64,000 nucleotides of DNA, taken from assembly GCA_947626905.1 (NCBI GenBank), contig CANQUE010000002.1, positions 1 through 64,000 on the forward strand, written 5' to 3'. Origin of the DNA: an uncultured Oscillospiraceae bacterium. GTDB taxonomy: Bacteria; Bacillota; Clostridia; Oscillospirales; Oscillospiraceae. The position numbers were made by a program, and so were the translations under genes. Of the stretch, positions 57,440 to 64,000 are shown piece by piece. The notes below the pieces were generated by a model, which had not been told where the DNA came from, did not search any database, and saw only the letters and a list, made by a program, of their open reading frames with translations. Within the stretch, counting starts at the first letter, position 1. Each line of letters starts with the position of its first letter.

Positions 57440-58537
57440 ATGAAACGTACAATCGCGTGGGCACTGCTCTTTCTCTTTCTTCTGGGCGCCACCCCTGCCC
57501 TGGCGTCCGCTCCTATGCGGGACGTGACCGACTGGGACCGGGGCGGCGCGACCCAGGCCGCTTCCGACGCCGTCACGGTCCAGTCAGACAGCGACCAGCC
57601 GGAGGACGACGGCAGCACTGGCGCCGCATATGCCCCCAGCCAGTCCATCGTGTCCGTCAGCGGCCGCACCGCCGCCGCTCCCGCCTCCGGGAACAACAAC
57701 GCTCCCGTCGCGGAAAACCAGCAGATCGAAACGTACCGGGGCGTGTCCGTGGGCGGCCAGCTCACCGCCCATGACCCGGACGGGGACACGCTGACCTTTG
57801 AGATCGTCACCGATCCCATGAAGGGCACGGTGCGCCTGTCCCCGGACGGCCACTTTGTCTATACCCCCGAAGAGGGCAAGCGGGGCAAGGACTACTTCGG
57901 CTTCCGGGCCGTCGACGCCGCCGGCAACACCTCTCAGGAGGGGACCGTGATCATCAAGCTCATCAAACAAAAGTCCAAGGTGACCTACTCCGACCTGACG
58001 GAAAACGGCTGCGAGTACGCCGCGGTGGTCCTGACGGAAAACGGCGTGTTCACCGGTGAATATGTGGGTGACGACTATGTGTTCAACCCGGACACGGAGG
58101 TGACCCGGGGCGAGTTCCTCTCCATGTGCATGACGGCCGCCGGATGCGACCTGCTCAAAGGCGTCAGCTCCACCGGCTTCAAAGACGACGGAACCATCGG
58201 CGAGTGGCTGAAGCCCTATGTGGCCACCGCGCTGATGAACGGTTATATCCAGGGCCAGCCCTCCCCTACCGGCGCCACCTTTGACCCGGCGGAGAAGATC
58301 ACGCTCCGGGAGGCCTGCGTCACCCTCAACTCCGTCCTGGGCGTCACGGATGTGGTGAGCGCCGCGGCCTATGTGGGCGAAGAGAACAGCGGCGAGAGCT
58401 GGGCCCAGGCGGTGGCGAATCTGACCGCCTGCGGGGTGATGGCGCGGGATTGGGAAGACGTGGAAGCCGTCCTGACCCGCTCAGGCGCCGCGGAGCTTTT
58501 GGCCAACGCCATCGGCCTGCTCACCACGCAGAAATAA
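57440..58537 (+). CDS. Secreted protein with cadherin-like (Ig) domain and SLH repeats
   Basis: A 365-residue exported protein. A signal peptide (KRTIAWALLFLFLLGATPALA) is followed by a low-complexity spacer and a cadherin/VCBS-like domain (about 93-180: LTAHDPDGDTLTFEIVTDPM, GTVRLSPDGHFVYTPEEGKR). The C-terminal half has degenerate S-layer-homology repeats (FNPDTEVTRGEFLSMCMTAA; FDPAEKITLREACVTLNSVL). GGAGG precedes the ATG at 57440. Probably an envelope protein held by the SLH part; shares that anchoring with the GH25 lysozyme. Confidence 0.88.
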   Translation: MKRTIAWALLFLFLLGATPALASAPMRDVTDWDRGGATQAASDAVTVQSDSDQPEDDGSTGAAYAPSQSIVSVSGRTAAAPASGNNNAPVAENQQIETYRGVSVGGQLTAHDPDGDTLTFEIVTDPMKGTVRLSPDGHFVYTPEEGKRGKDYFGFRAVDAAGNTSQEGTVIIKLIKQKSKVTYSDLTENGCEYAAVVLTENGVFTGEYVGDDYVFNPDTEVTRGEFLSMCMTAAGCDLLKGVSSTGFKDDGTIGEWLKPYVATALMNGYIQGQPSPTGATFDPAEKITLREACVTLNSVLGVTDVVSAAAYVGEENSGESWAQAVANLTACGVMARDWEDVEAVLTRSGAAELLANAIGLLTTQK

Positions 58538-58572
58538 GCGCTCCGCCGCCGGAAAGATCGACATCGGACAGC

Positions 58573-58606
58573 GCAGGCCCGTACCCGGAAAAGGGTACGG
58601 GCCTGC
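58573..58606 (+). terminator. Hairpin after the SLH/cadherin gene
   Basis: GCAGGCCCGTACCC-GGAAAA-GGGTACGGGCCTGC, a 14-bp perfect stem. The T-run is weak (GATTTGTTC). Confidence 0.7.
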
Positions 58607-58664
58607 GAGCGTAGATTTGTTCTGCCGGAGAGGGAATACCCCTCTCCGGTCGCCGGAAAGGGCG

Positions 58665-60254
58665 CTACAGCTCTTTTCTCGGCTCCGCCATGACCGTTCT
58701 CTGGTCCGTATAGAGCACCATCCCCGGCCGGGCGCCCTTCTGTTTTTTCACGAACCGGGCCTGGGTCACGTCCACCGCCACCCGTCCGGCCTGGCCGCCC
58801 TCGGAATAAAAGGCCGCCAGGGAGGCCGCCTGGTATACGCTCTTTTCATCCGGGTCCGTGCCCTCGCACCGGAGGATCACATGGGCCCCGTGGAGCTTTT
58901 GCGCGTGCAGCCACAGGTCCGTCCGCCGGGCCGTATGGAAGGTGAGCTCGTCGTTTTGCAGGTTGTTCCGTCCCACCAGGACCTCCAGCCCCCCGTCTGT
59001 GACGAAGCGCATGGGCTGAGATGGCTTTTCCCGCCGCTTGCCCTTGCCGCTCTTTGCCTCCCGCAGATACCCCATCCGGGTCAGCTCCTGCCGGATGCTG
59101 TCCAGATCCGCCTGGGACTGGGCCCGGTCCAGCTCTTCCGCCACGCTGGCCAGATATTCGCTCTCCGTCCGGTTTTCCCGGATCAGGCCGGTCAGATGCT
59201 CATAGGCGGTCTTCTTCTTGGTATAGCGCTTATAATAGGCCGCCGCGTTCTGCTGGGGGGACCGGCGGCTGTCCAGCGGGATGGTCACCGGCGGTTCCCC
59301 CGGTTCATAGAAATCCTCCACCGTCACCGACGACATGCCGGGCTTCATCCGCCAGATGTTGGCGGTGATCAGATCGCCCCGGCGTCTGTCGGTTTCCCGA
59401 TCCTCCGCCGCGGCCAGCTCCTGCACGCGCAGGGCCAGCTTCCGTTCCGCCCGGGTCTTGGCACCCCGGACCAGCTTCGTCAGGGATCTGGCCCGGCTTT
59501 TCAGGTGCTCGATCCGGTCCTTTTCGGCATAAAAGGCGTCCAGCAGCTCCGACCAGCCAGGATATGTCACGCTCTCCACCGACGGACCGTACTGCAAGAT
59601 CGGCAGATAGGTGAAATCCTTGGGCTGTCCCGCCTCCACCAGCATGGTGGGCACACGCTCCAGCCCCTCCAGTCCCTCCAGGCTCTGGGGAAGACCGCGC
59701 CACTGCATCTCCCTGCGCACCAGAGGCGAAAGGCCGGAAAACTTCCCCTCCTCCGGCTTGGGCGGCAGCCGGTAGATCAGTCCCGGCAGCAGCTGCCGCA
59801 GCGGGCTCATCTCCCCGTCCACCCGCCGGGCGGCGTCCAGTATCCGCCCCTCCCCGTCCACCAGGATCAGGTTGGCATTGCGGCCCAGCATCTCCACGGC
59901 CAGGGTCTTGGTGACGCTCTGGCCCAGCTCGTCAAAGGCGGCCAGGGAGAACAGGAGCATCCGCTCCCGCTCCGGCTGGGTAACGGAGAGGATGCGGGCG
60001 CCCTGGATATGCTTGCGCAAAAGCATGCAGAACATAGGCGGCTGGGCGGGGTTTTCATACTCCGCCCGTGTCAGGCACACCCTGGCGGACCCGGAGCCAA
60101 AGCACAGCGCCAGCTTCTCTCCGCCGCTGCCGCCCCGCAGGGCGAGCACGACCGTGTCCTTTTCCGGTTGATGGACACGGTCGATCTTCATACCGGACAG
60201 GCGGCCGTCAAGCTCTCTGCCCAGCTCCCCGATAAATACGCTGTCAAGAGGCAT
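58665..60254 (-). CDS. rqcH: Ribosome quality control protein RqcH (NFACT family)
   Basis: A 529-residue NFACT protein that binds stalled 50S-peptidyl-tRNA and adds C-terminal alanine tails. The N-terminal NFACT-N domain (PLDSVFIGELGRELDGRLSG), HhH region, central coiled coils (about 290-420) and the C-terminal NFACT-R domain with RRTDLWLHAQKLHGAHVILR are all present. The ATG at 60254 follows GGAGG by 6 nt; the track start lies inside mrnC. It overlaps mrnC by 11 nt. Confidence 0.95.
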   Translation of the reverse strand: MPLDSVFIGELGRELDGRLSGMKIDRVHQPEKDTVVLALRGGSGGEKLALCFGSGSARVCLTRAEYENPAQPPMFCMLLRKHIQGARILSVTQPERERMLLFSLAAFDELGQSVTKTLAVEMLGRNANLILVDGEGRILDAARRVDGEMSPLRQLLPGLIYRLPPKPEEGKFSGLSPLVRREMQWRGLPQSLEGLEGLERVPTMLVEAGQPKDFTYLPILQYGPSVESVTYPGWSELLDAFYAEKDRIEHLKSRARSLTKLVRGAKTRAERKLALRVQELAAAEDRETDRRRGDLITANIWRMKPGMSSVTVEDFYEPGEPPVTIPLDSRRSPQQNAAAYYKRYTKKKTAYEHLTGLIRENRTESEYLASVAEELDRAQSQADLDSIRQELTRMGYLREAKSGKGKRREKPSQPMRFVTDGGLEVLVGRNNLQNDELTFHTARRTDLWLHAQKLHGAHVILRCEGTDPDEKSVYQAASLAAFYSEGGQAGRVAVDVTQARFVKKQKGARPGMVLYTDQRTVMAEPRKEL

Positions 60255-60648
60255 GGCACACCTCCAGCATTTTTTCAAACAGCTCCGCCGCCCGGTCCTT
60301 CCGTCCGGCGAGCCACAGATACCCGAACAGCGCCTCCAGGGCCGTGGCGGCGTGGTACTGGGCGACGGTACATCCGGCAGGGCAGCTGTGGACATGGGCG
60401 TTGCGCCCGCGGTGGACCACCTGCTGCTCCTCCTCGGTCATAAAGGGCGTCAGGGCCGTCAGGGCCTCCGCCTGGGCCGGGGCGGACACGTAGGCTACCG
60501 CCGCCCGGTGCATCTGTCCCACCCGGCCTCCGCCCTGGCCGGCCAGATGGGTCCGCACCAGCAGTTCATACACCCCGTCCCCCACATAGGCCAGTTCCAG
60601 CGGCCCCATCGACCGCAGCGCTTCCGGGGCCAGCACTTTATCCGTCAC
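60244..60648 (-). CDS. mrnC: Mini-ribonuclease III
   Basis: A 134-residue RNase III-like enzyme without a dsRNA-binding domain, which matures 23S rRNA in Bacillus. It opens with LRSMGPLELAYVGDGVYELL, the catalytic signature, and ends with HAATALEALFGYLWLAGR. The start is a GTG at 60648 overlapping the ftsK stop (GTGA), about 10 nt after GGAGG. The track ORF upstream of this is within ftsK. Confidence 0.93.
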   Translation of the reverse strand: MTDKVLAPEALRSMGPLELAYVGDGVYELLVRTHLAGQGGGRVGQMHRAAVAYVSAPAQAEALTALTPFMTEEEQQVVHRGRNAHVHSCPAGCTVAQYHAATALEALFGYLWLAGRKDRAAELFEKMLEVCHAS

Positions 60649-63545
60649 AGCAGCCGGTCCTCCTCTTCCTCCGGGACAGGCGGCTGTTCCGGCGCGTCCG
60701 CATTTTCCGCCAATTCCTCGCCGGTAGGCGCGAACTGGTCGCTCTCGGACACCTGGGCGAACTCCTGGGCGATGGTATCCACCGGAGCCGTGCCGTGGGC
60801 GTACTGCATCTCCTGCCACTGCTGCTTGGTGATGACGATCTGGCGGGGCTTGGACCCCTCATAGGGCCCCACCACGCCCACTTCCTCCAGCTGGTCGATG
60901 AGCCGGGCGGCCCGGGAATAGCCCAGCTTCAGCCGCCGCTGGAGCATGGACACGGAGGCCTGCTTCGTTTCAAAGATCACATCCACCGCCTGGGGCAACA
61001 GCTCGTCGTAATCGCTCTTGCCCTCGGGCTCCTCCTCCGGAGCGCCCTTGTCGTTCTTGTCCACGGCGGCCTTTTCGATCTCCGCCAGGATCTCGTCGGA
61101 GTATTCCGCCTCCGCCTCTTTCTTCACGAAGTTGATGATCTCCTCCCGCTCCTCGTCGGTGACGAAAGCGCCCTGGAGCCGGACCGGCTTGCTGCCGATG
61201 GGCGAATAGAGCATATCGCCGTTGCCCAGCAGCTTTTCCGCCCCCTGCTGGTCCAGAATGATGCGGCTCTCCAGCGGTCCGGACACGGACAGGGCGATGC
61301 GGCTGGGGATATTGGCCTTCATCAGGCCGGTGATCACGTCGGCCCGGGGGCTCTGGGTGGCGATCACCAGGTGCATGCCGGCGGCGCGGCCCATCTGGGC
61401 CACCCGGCACACGGACTCCTCCACCTCCTTGGAGGCCACCATCATCAGGTCGGCCAGCTCGTCGATGAAGATGACCACCTGGGGCAGGGTCTGCTCCCCC
61501 TGGTTCTTTTGGATGGTGTTGTAGGCGGACAGCTCCCGGACCCCGGTCTCGGAAAACAGCCGGTAGCGCTTGAGCATCTCCACCACCGCCCACTGCAGGG
61601 CCCCCGCCGCCTTCTTGGCGTCGGTGACCACGGGCACGTAGAGGTGGGGCATGCCGTTGTAGACCACGAATTCCACCATCTTGGGGTCGATCATGATCAT
61701 GCGGACCTCGTCCGGGGTGGATTTATAAAGCAGGCTCAGGATCATGGAGTTGACGCACACGCTCTTGCCGGAGCCGGTGGTGCCGGCGATGAGCAGGTGG
61801 GGCATCTTGGCCAGGTTGCTGACCACCACGTTGCCGCCGATGTCCTTGCCCAGGGCCACGCAGAGCTTGTACTTGGAGTTTTTGAACTCGTCGGACCCCA
61901 CCAGGTCTCCCAGCCACACGGTGCGCACGTTCTTGTTGGGCACCTCCACGCCCACGGTGGAGATCTTATCGGGCACCGGGGCGATGCGCACGCTCTTCAC
62001 CCCCAGGCTCAGGGCGATGTCCCCGGCCAGGTTGGTGATCTTGTTCAGCTTCACGCCCTGCTCCAGCTTCAGCTCGTAGCGGGTGATGGTGGGGCCATGG
62101 ACCGCGCCCGTCACGGTGGCTCCCACGCCGAAGCTGCGCACGGCGTTCTCCAGCTGGGCCTCGGTCTCGTCGGCGTCGTCCTCGCCGCCATAGCCGCCAA
62201 TGTCGGCGCTGCTGTTGAGCAGCTCCACCGGCGGGAAGATATACGCGGGCTTCTCTTCTGCCGCGCCGGCTTCGATCTGCTTCGCCACAGCCGCTGCCTC
62301 GGCGTCCTTGTCGATCCTGATCCTCTCCGGGGCGGCGGGGGCCGCCGCGCCCTCGTCCATGTCGGCGGAGTTCAGCTCCACCCCGGCGATATGGGCCGCC
62401 TGCTCCATGTCCAGAGGCTGCACGTCTGTCGTGGGCTTTTTCGTTTCCCCGGCAGGTCTCTTCTCCCCGCCCGGGCTCTTCGCCGCAGCCGGAGCGGGCT
62501 TTTTCTCTGTCCGGGACGCCTGTTTGGCGTCCAGGGCCGCCGTCACCCGGGCCATGGCCTCCGGGTCCACATCGAACTGGGCGAACAGCTCGTCCTTTGC
62601 CTCTTCCCGGCTCTGGTCATAAAAGCTGCGCCGGGGCGGCGTTTTCGGCGCCGGGGCGGCAGGCTTTTTCTCTGCCGCAGGCTGCTGCTTTTTTGCCGCC
62701 GGGACAGCCGGTCCCGGCGTTTCTGTGCGGGGAATGGGGGCCCCGCCGCCCAAGGGGAAGAAATAATCCTCGTCGGTGATGATATCTCCCTCGTCCGGCT
62801 CCTCCTCCGGCTGCAGCTCGTAGGTCAGCCGGGGCCGGGACTTATACCGCTCCAGAAGCCCGCTCACCGAGATGCTGGCCCCCTCCACGATCAGCAGCAC
62901 GAACGACGCCGTCAGCAGCAAAAAGCTGCCCACCACGCCCACGGAGGTGCGCAGGAGCATCCCCAGCGATCCGGCCAGCACGCCGCCGCAGTGCTCTGTG
63001 GTATCCCGGCCCAAGGTCCAGAGCGTCTTTATGCCGTCGGCAAGGCCTCCGCCGAAGACGCCGTCCCGGTTGAACAGCAACGCATGGATGAACGCCCCGA
63101 ACACCAGCGGCATCAAAAGCACGCATGTCAGCCGGGCCGCCACGGGCCGGCCCCGGTGGAACCCCAGGATCAGCGAGCCCCACAATAGGCACACCGGCGC
63201 CAGGTAAAAGCCCCAGCCCAGCGTTCCGTACCACAGCTGGCGCAGCGCGTCCACCAGCCACCCGTCCACCGGAAAATACCCGATGGCGGAGATGAGCCCC
63301 GCGAACAGCAGCACCACGCATCCCACCTGCCGGCGGATGGGCTGGCGGGCCGGGGGCGGGGTCCTGCGGACGGATGCGCTCCGGGAGGAGGCCGCCGTGC
63401 TCCGGGACGGCGCTTTCTTTCCTGTCCCGCCGCGGCTGGTACCGCTCCGGGACCCGGACGCGCTCTTTTTTGTACCGCTCCCGCTCCGGGACGCGGGCTT
63501 TTTCGTCCCGCTGCCCGTCCGGGAGGCCGTCTTCTTCTGTGCCAT
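60645..63545 (-). CDS. ftsK: FtsK/SpoIIIE DNA translocase
   Basis: A 966-residue membrane DNA pump for chromosome segregation at division and sporulation septa. The basic N-tail has SGSGTKK-type repeats. Four or five transmembrane helices span about 75-235. A Pro/Ala/Lys-rich linker follows. The motor has Walker A AGTTGSGKSVCVNSM and the VVIFIDELADLMMVASKEVE region. The gamma winged-helix domain (VSMLQRRLKLGYSRAARLID) reads KOPS/SRS-type sequences. Length is in the usual range; it is the only such gene in view, so FtsK versus SpoIIIE role is not separable here. Confidence 0.96.
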   Translation of the reverse strand: MAQKKTASRTGSGTKKPASRSGSGTKKSASGSRSGTSRGGTGKKAPSRSTAASSRSASVRRTPPPARQPIRRQVGCVVLLFAGLISAIGYFPVDGWLVDALRQLWYGTLGWGFYLAPVCLLWGSLILGFHRGRPVAARLTCVLLMPLVFGAFIHALLFNRDGVFGGGLADGIKTLWTLGRDTTEHCGGVLAGSLGMLLRTSVGVVGSFLLLTASFVLLIVEGASISVSGLLERYKSRPRLTYELQPEEEPDEGDIITDEDYFFPLGGGAPIPRTETPGPAVPAAKKQQPAAEKKPAAPAPKTPPRRSFYDQSREEAKDELFAQFDVDPEAMARVTAALDAKQASRTEKKPAPAAAKSPGGEKRPAGETKKPTTDVQPLDMEQAAHIAGVELNSADMDEGAAAPAAPERIRIDKDAEAAAVAKQIEAGAAEEKPAYIFPPVELLNSSADIGGYGGEDDADETEAQLENAVRSFGVGATVTGAVHGPTITRYELKLEQGVKLNKITNLAGDIALSLGVKSVRIAPVPDKISTVGVEVPNKNVRTVWLGDLVGSDEFKNSKYKLCVALGKDIGGNVVVSNLAKMPHLLIAGTTGSGKSVCVNSMILSLLYKSTPDEVRMIMIDPKMVEFVVYNGMPHLYVPVVTDAKKAAGALQWAVVEMLKRYRLFSETGVRELSAYNTIQKNQGEQTLPQVVIFIDELADLMMVASKEVEESVCRVAQMGRAAGMHLVIATQSPRADVITGLMKANIPSRIALSVSGPLESRIILDQQGAEKLLGNGDMLYSPIGSKPVRLQGAFVTDEEREEIINFVKKEAEAEYSDEILAEIEKAAVDKNDKGAPEEEPEGKSDYDELLPQAVDVIFETKQASVSMLQRRLKLGYSRAARLIDQLEEVGVVGPYEGSKPRQIVITKQQWQEMQYAHGTAPVDTIAQEFAQVSESDQFAPTGEELAENADAPEQPPVPEEEEDRLL

Positions 63546-63555
63546 AGATCCTCCG

Positions 63556-64000
63556 TTATCCGTTCATCCTGAACCAGACGACGATGCTCACCACGCCGAC
63601 GATCCAGCAGTAATAGGCAAAGCCTCCGAATTTCCCCTTGCGCACGATCCGCTGCAAGAGCCGGATCGAGAAATACCCGGTGACGCCGGCCACCAGCATC
63701 CCCACCCCATAGGCGGGGAGCATAGCCGTGTCGATCCCCTCCTCGATCACGTCCAGCACCTGCAGCACCACCGCGCCCGCCACAGACAACAGGCTGATGA
63801 GGAAGGAGAACCGCACCGCGAAGGAGCGCTTCAGTCCCCGGCCCATGCCGGCGGCAATGGTGGTCCCGGACCGGGACAGGCCCGGGATGGTGGCCAGCCC
63901 CTGGGCCACGCCGATCACCAGCGCGTCCACGACGGTCATGGACTCGGCGGTCTTCTTTCCCCGGGGCAGCCGGTCGGATATGTACAGCAGCGTGCCCGTG
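63556..64000 (-). CDS. uppP: Undecaprenyl-diphosphatase UppP, C-terminal part (5' end outside window)
   Basis: The minus-strand frame is open to the window edge and reads LLYISDRLPRGKKTAESMTV, then LATIPGLSRSGTTIAAGMGR, the second UppP/BacA motif. Four or more membrane helices follow. The enzyme recycles undecaprenyl phosphate for wall synthesis and confers bacitracin tolerance. About 147 residues of the usual 270 are present. The track start at 63939 is internal. It lies 10 nt upstream of ftsK. Confidence 0.95.
   Translation of the reverse strand, partial: TGTLLYISDRLPRGKKTAESMTVVDALVIGVAQGLATIPGLSRSGTTIAAGMGRGLKRSFAVRFSFLISLLSVAGAVVLQVLDVIEEGIDTAMLPAYGVGMLVAGVTGYFSIRLLQRIVRKGKFGGFAYYCWIVGVVSIVVWFRMNG

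Overview
This window is one contiguous piece of a GC-rich, endospore-forming Firmicute chromosome. The best fit is a gut Clostridia of the Oscillospiraceae type (Flavonifractor/Lawsonibacter/Intestinimonas-like). That is an inference from gene content (yqfC-yqfD, ylbJ, nrdR, mutS2, rqcH, mrnC, SLH-anchored envelope proteins, membrane pyrophosphatase), the high GC content, strong Shine-Dalgarno sites and TTGACA/TATAAT-type promoters. No rRNA operon, CRISPR array, IS element or prophage was found. Most of the window is core genome with short accessory islands.

Layout. 1-4.4 kb: end of ackA, a GNAT/Nim-type flavoprotein fusion with a QueG-like Fe-S protein, then rplU-rpmA and obg. 4.4-7 kb: a Nudix gene followed by a truncated acetyltransferase remnant, and an asparagine synthetase behind a sporulation-type promoter. 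7-13.3 kb (minus): uvrC-rsmD-coaD-coiled-coil operon, HPr, mutS2. 13.3-18.2 kb (minus): yqfC-yqfD-phoH-ybeY-era-recO, with a repeat-bearing insert between era and recO. 18.3-22.2 kb: ylbJ, a degenerate CapA-like protein, and a GH25 lysozyme with SLH domains. 22.3-25.8 kb: rlmD, a secreted barnase-type RNase followed by a barstar-Nudix fusion, and a GNAT. 25.9-33.8 kb: DUF4097, a nucleotidyltransferase, DUF4364, a possible spore protein, an acyltransferase, a beta-helix protein with glmM, DUF421, nrdR.

34-47.7 kb (mostly plus): sirtuin-tagA, a cysteine-rich mini-protein (minus), mltG, alaS, cupin, HIT, comEC-holA-rnmV, and hppA behind a 530-nt AT-rich leader region. 47.7-54.1 kb (minus): a mutarotase-like protein, a MalY-type aminotransferase, msrA, a flavin reductase and a large hybrid sensor kinase. 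54.4-57.2 kb: an orphan Lar-type zinc protein, a TupA-type ATP-grasp gene, a frameshifted glycosyltransferase, two copies of a 31-nt palindrome, and tRNA-Leu(GAG). 57.4-64 kb: an SLH/cadherin-like envelope protein, then ftsK-mrnC-rqcH and the 3' part of uppP.

How the parts fit: several operons join translation quality control and RNA maturation (mutS2, rqcH, mrnC, ybeY, era, rsmD, rlmD) with envelope synthesis (glmM, tagA, mltG, uppP, SLH proteins) and sporulation (yqfC/D, ylbJ, probably asnB and the 28.6-kb gene). The most interesting signals are the barnase/barstar-Nudix pair, four genes whose -10 element lies exactly 6 nt before an SD-less ATG (probable leaderless mRNAs), a near-identical sporulation-type promoter before two unrelated genes, a CapA homologue that has lost its metal ligands, a homopolymer frameshift in a surface glycosyltransferase, and two kinds of unexplained repeat.
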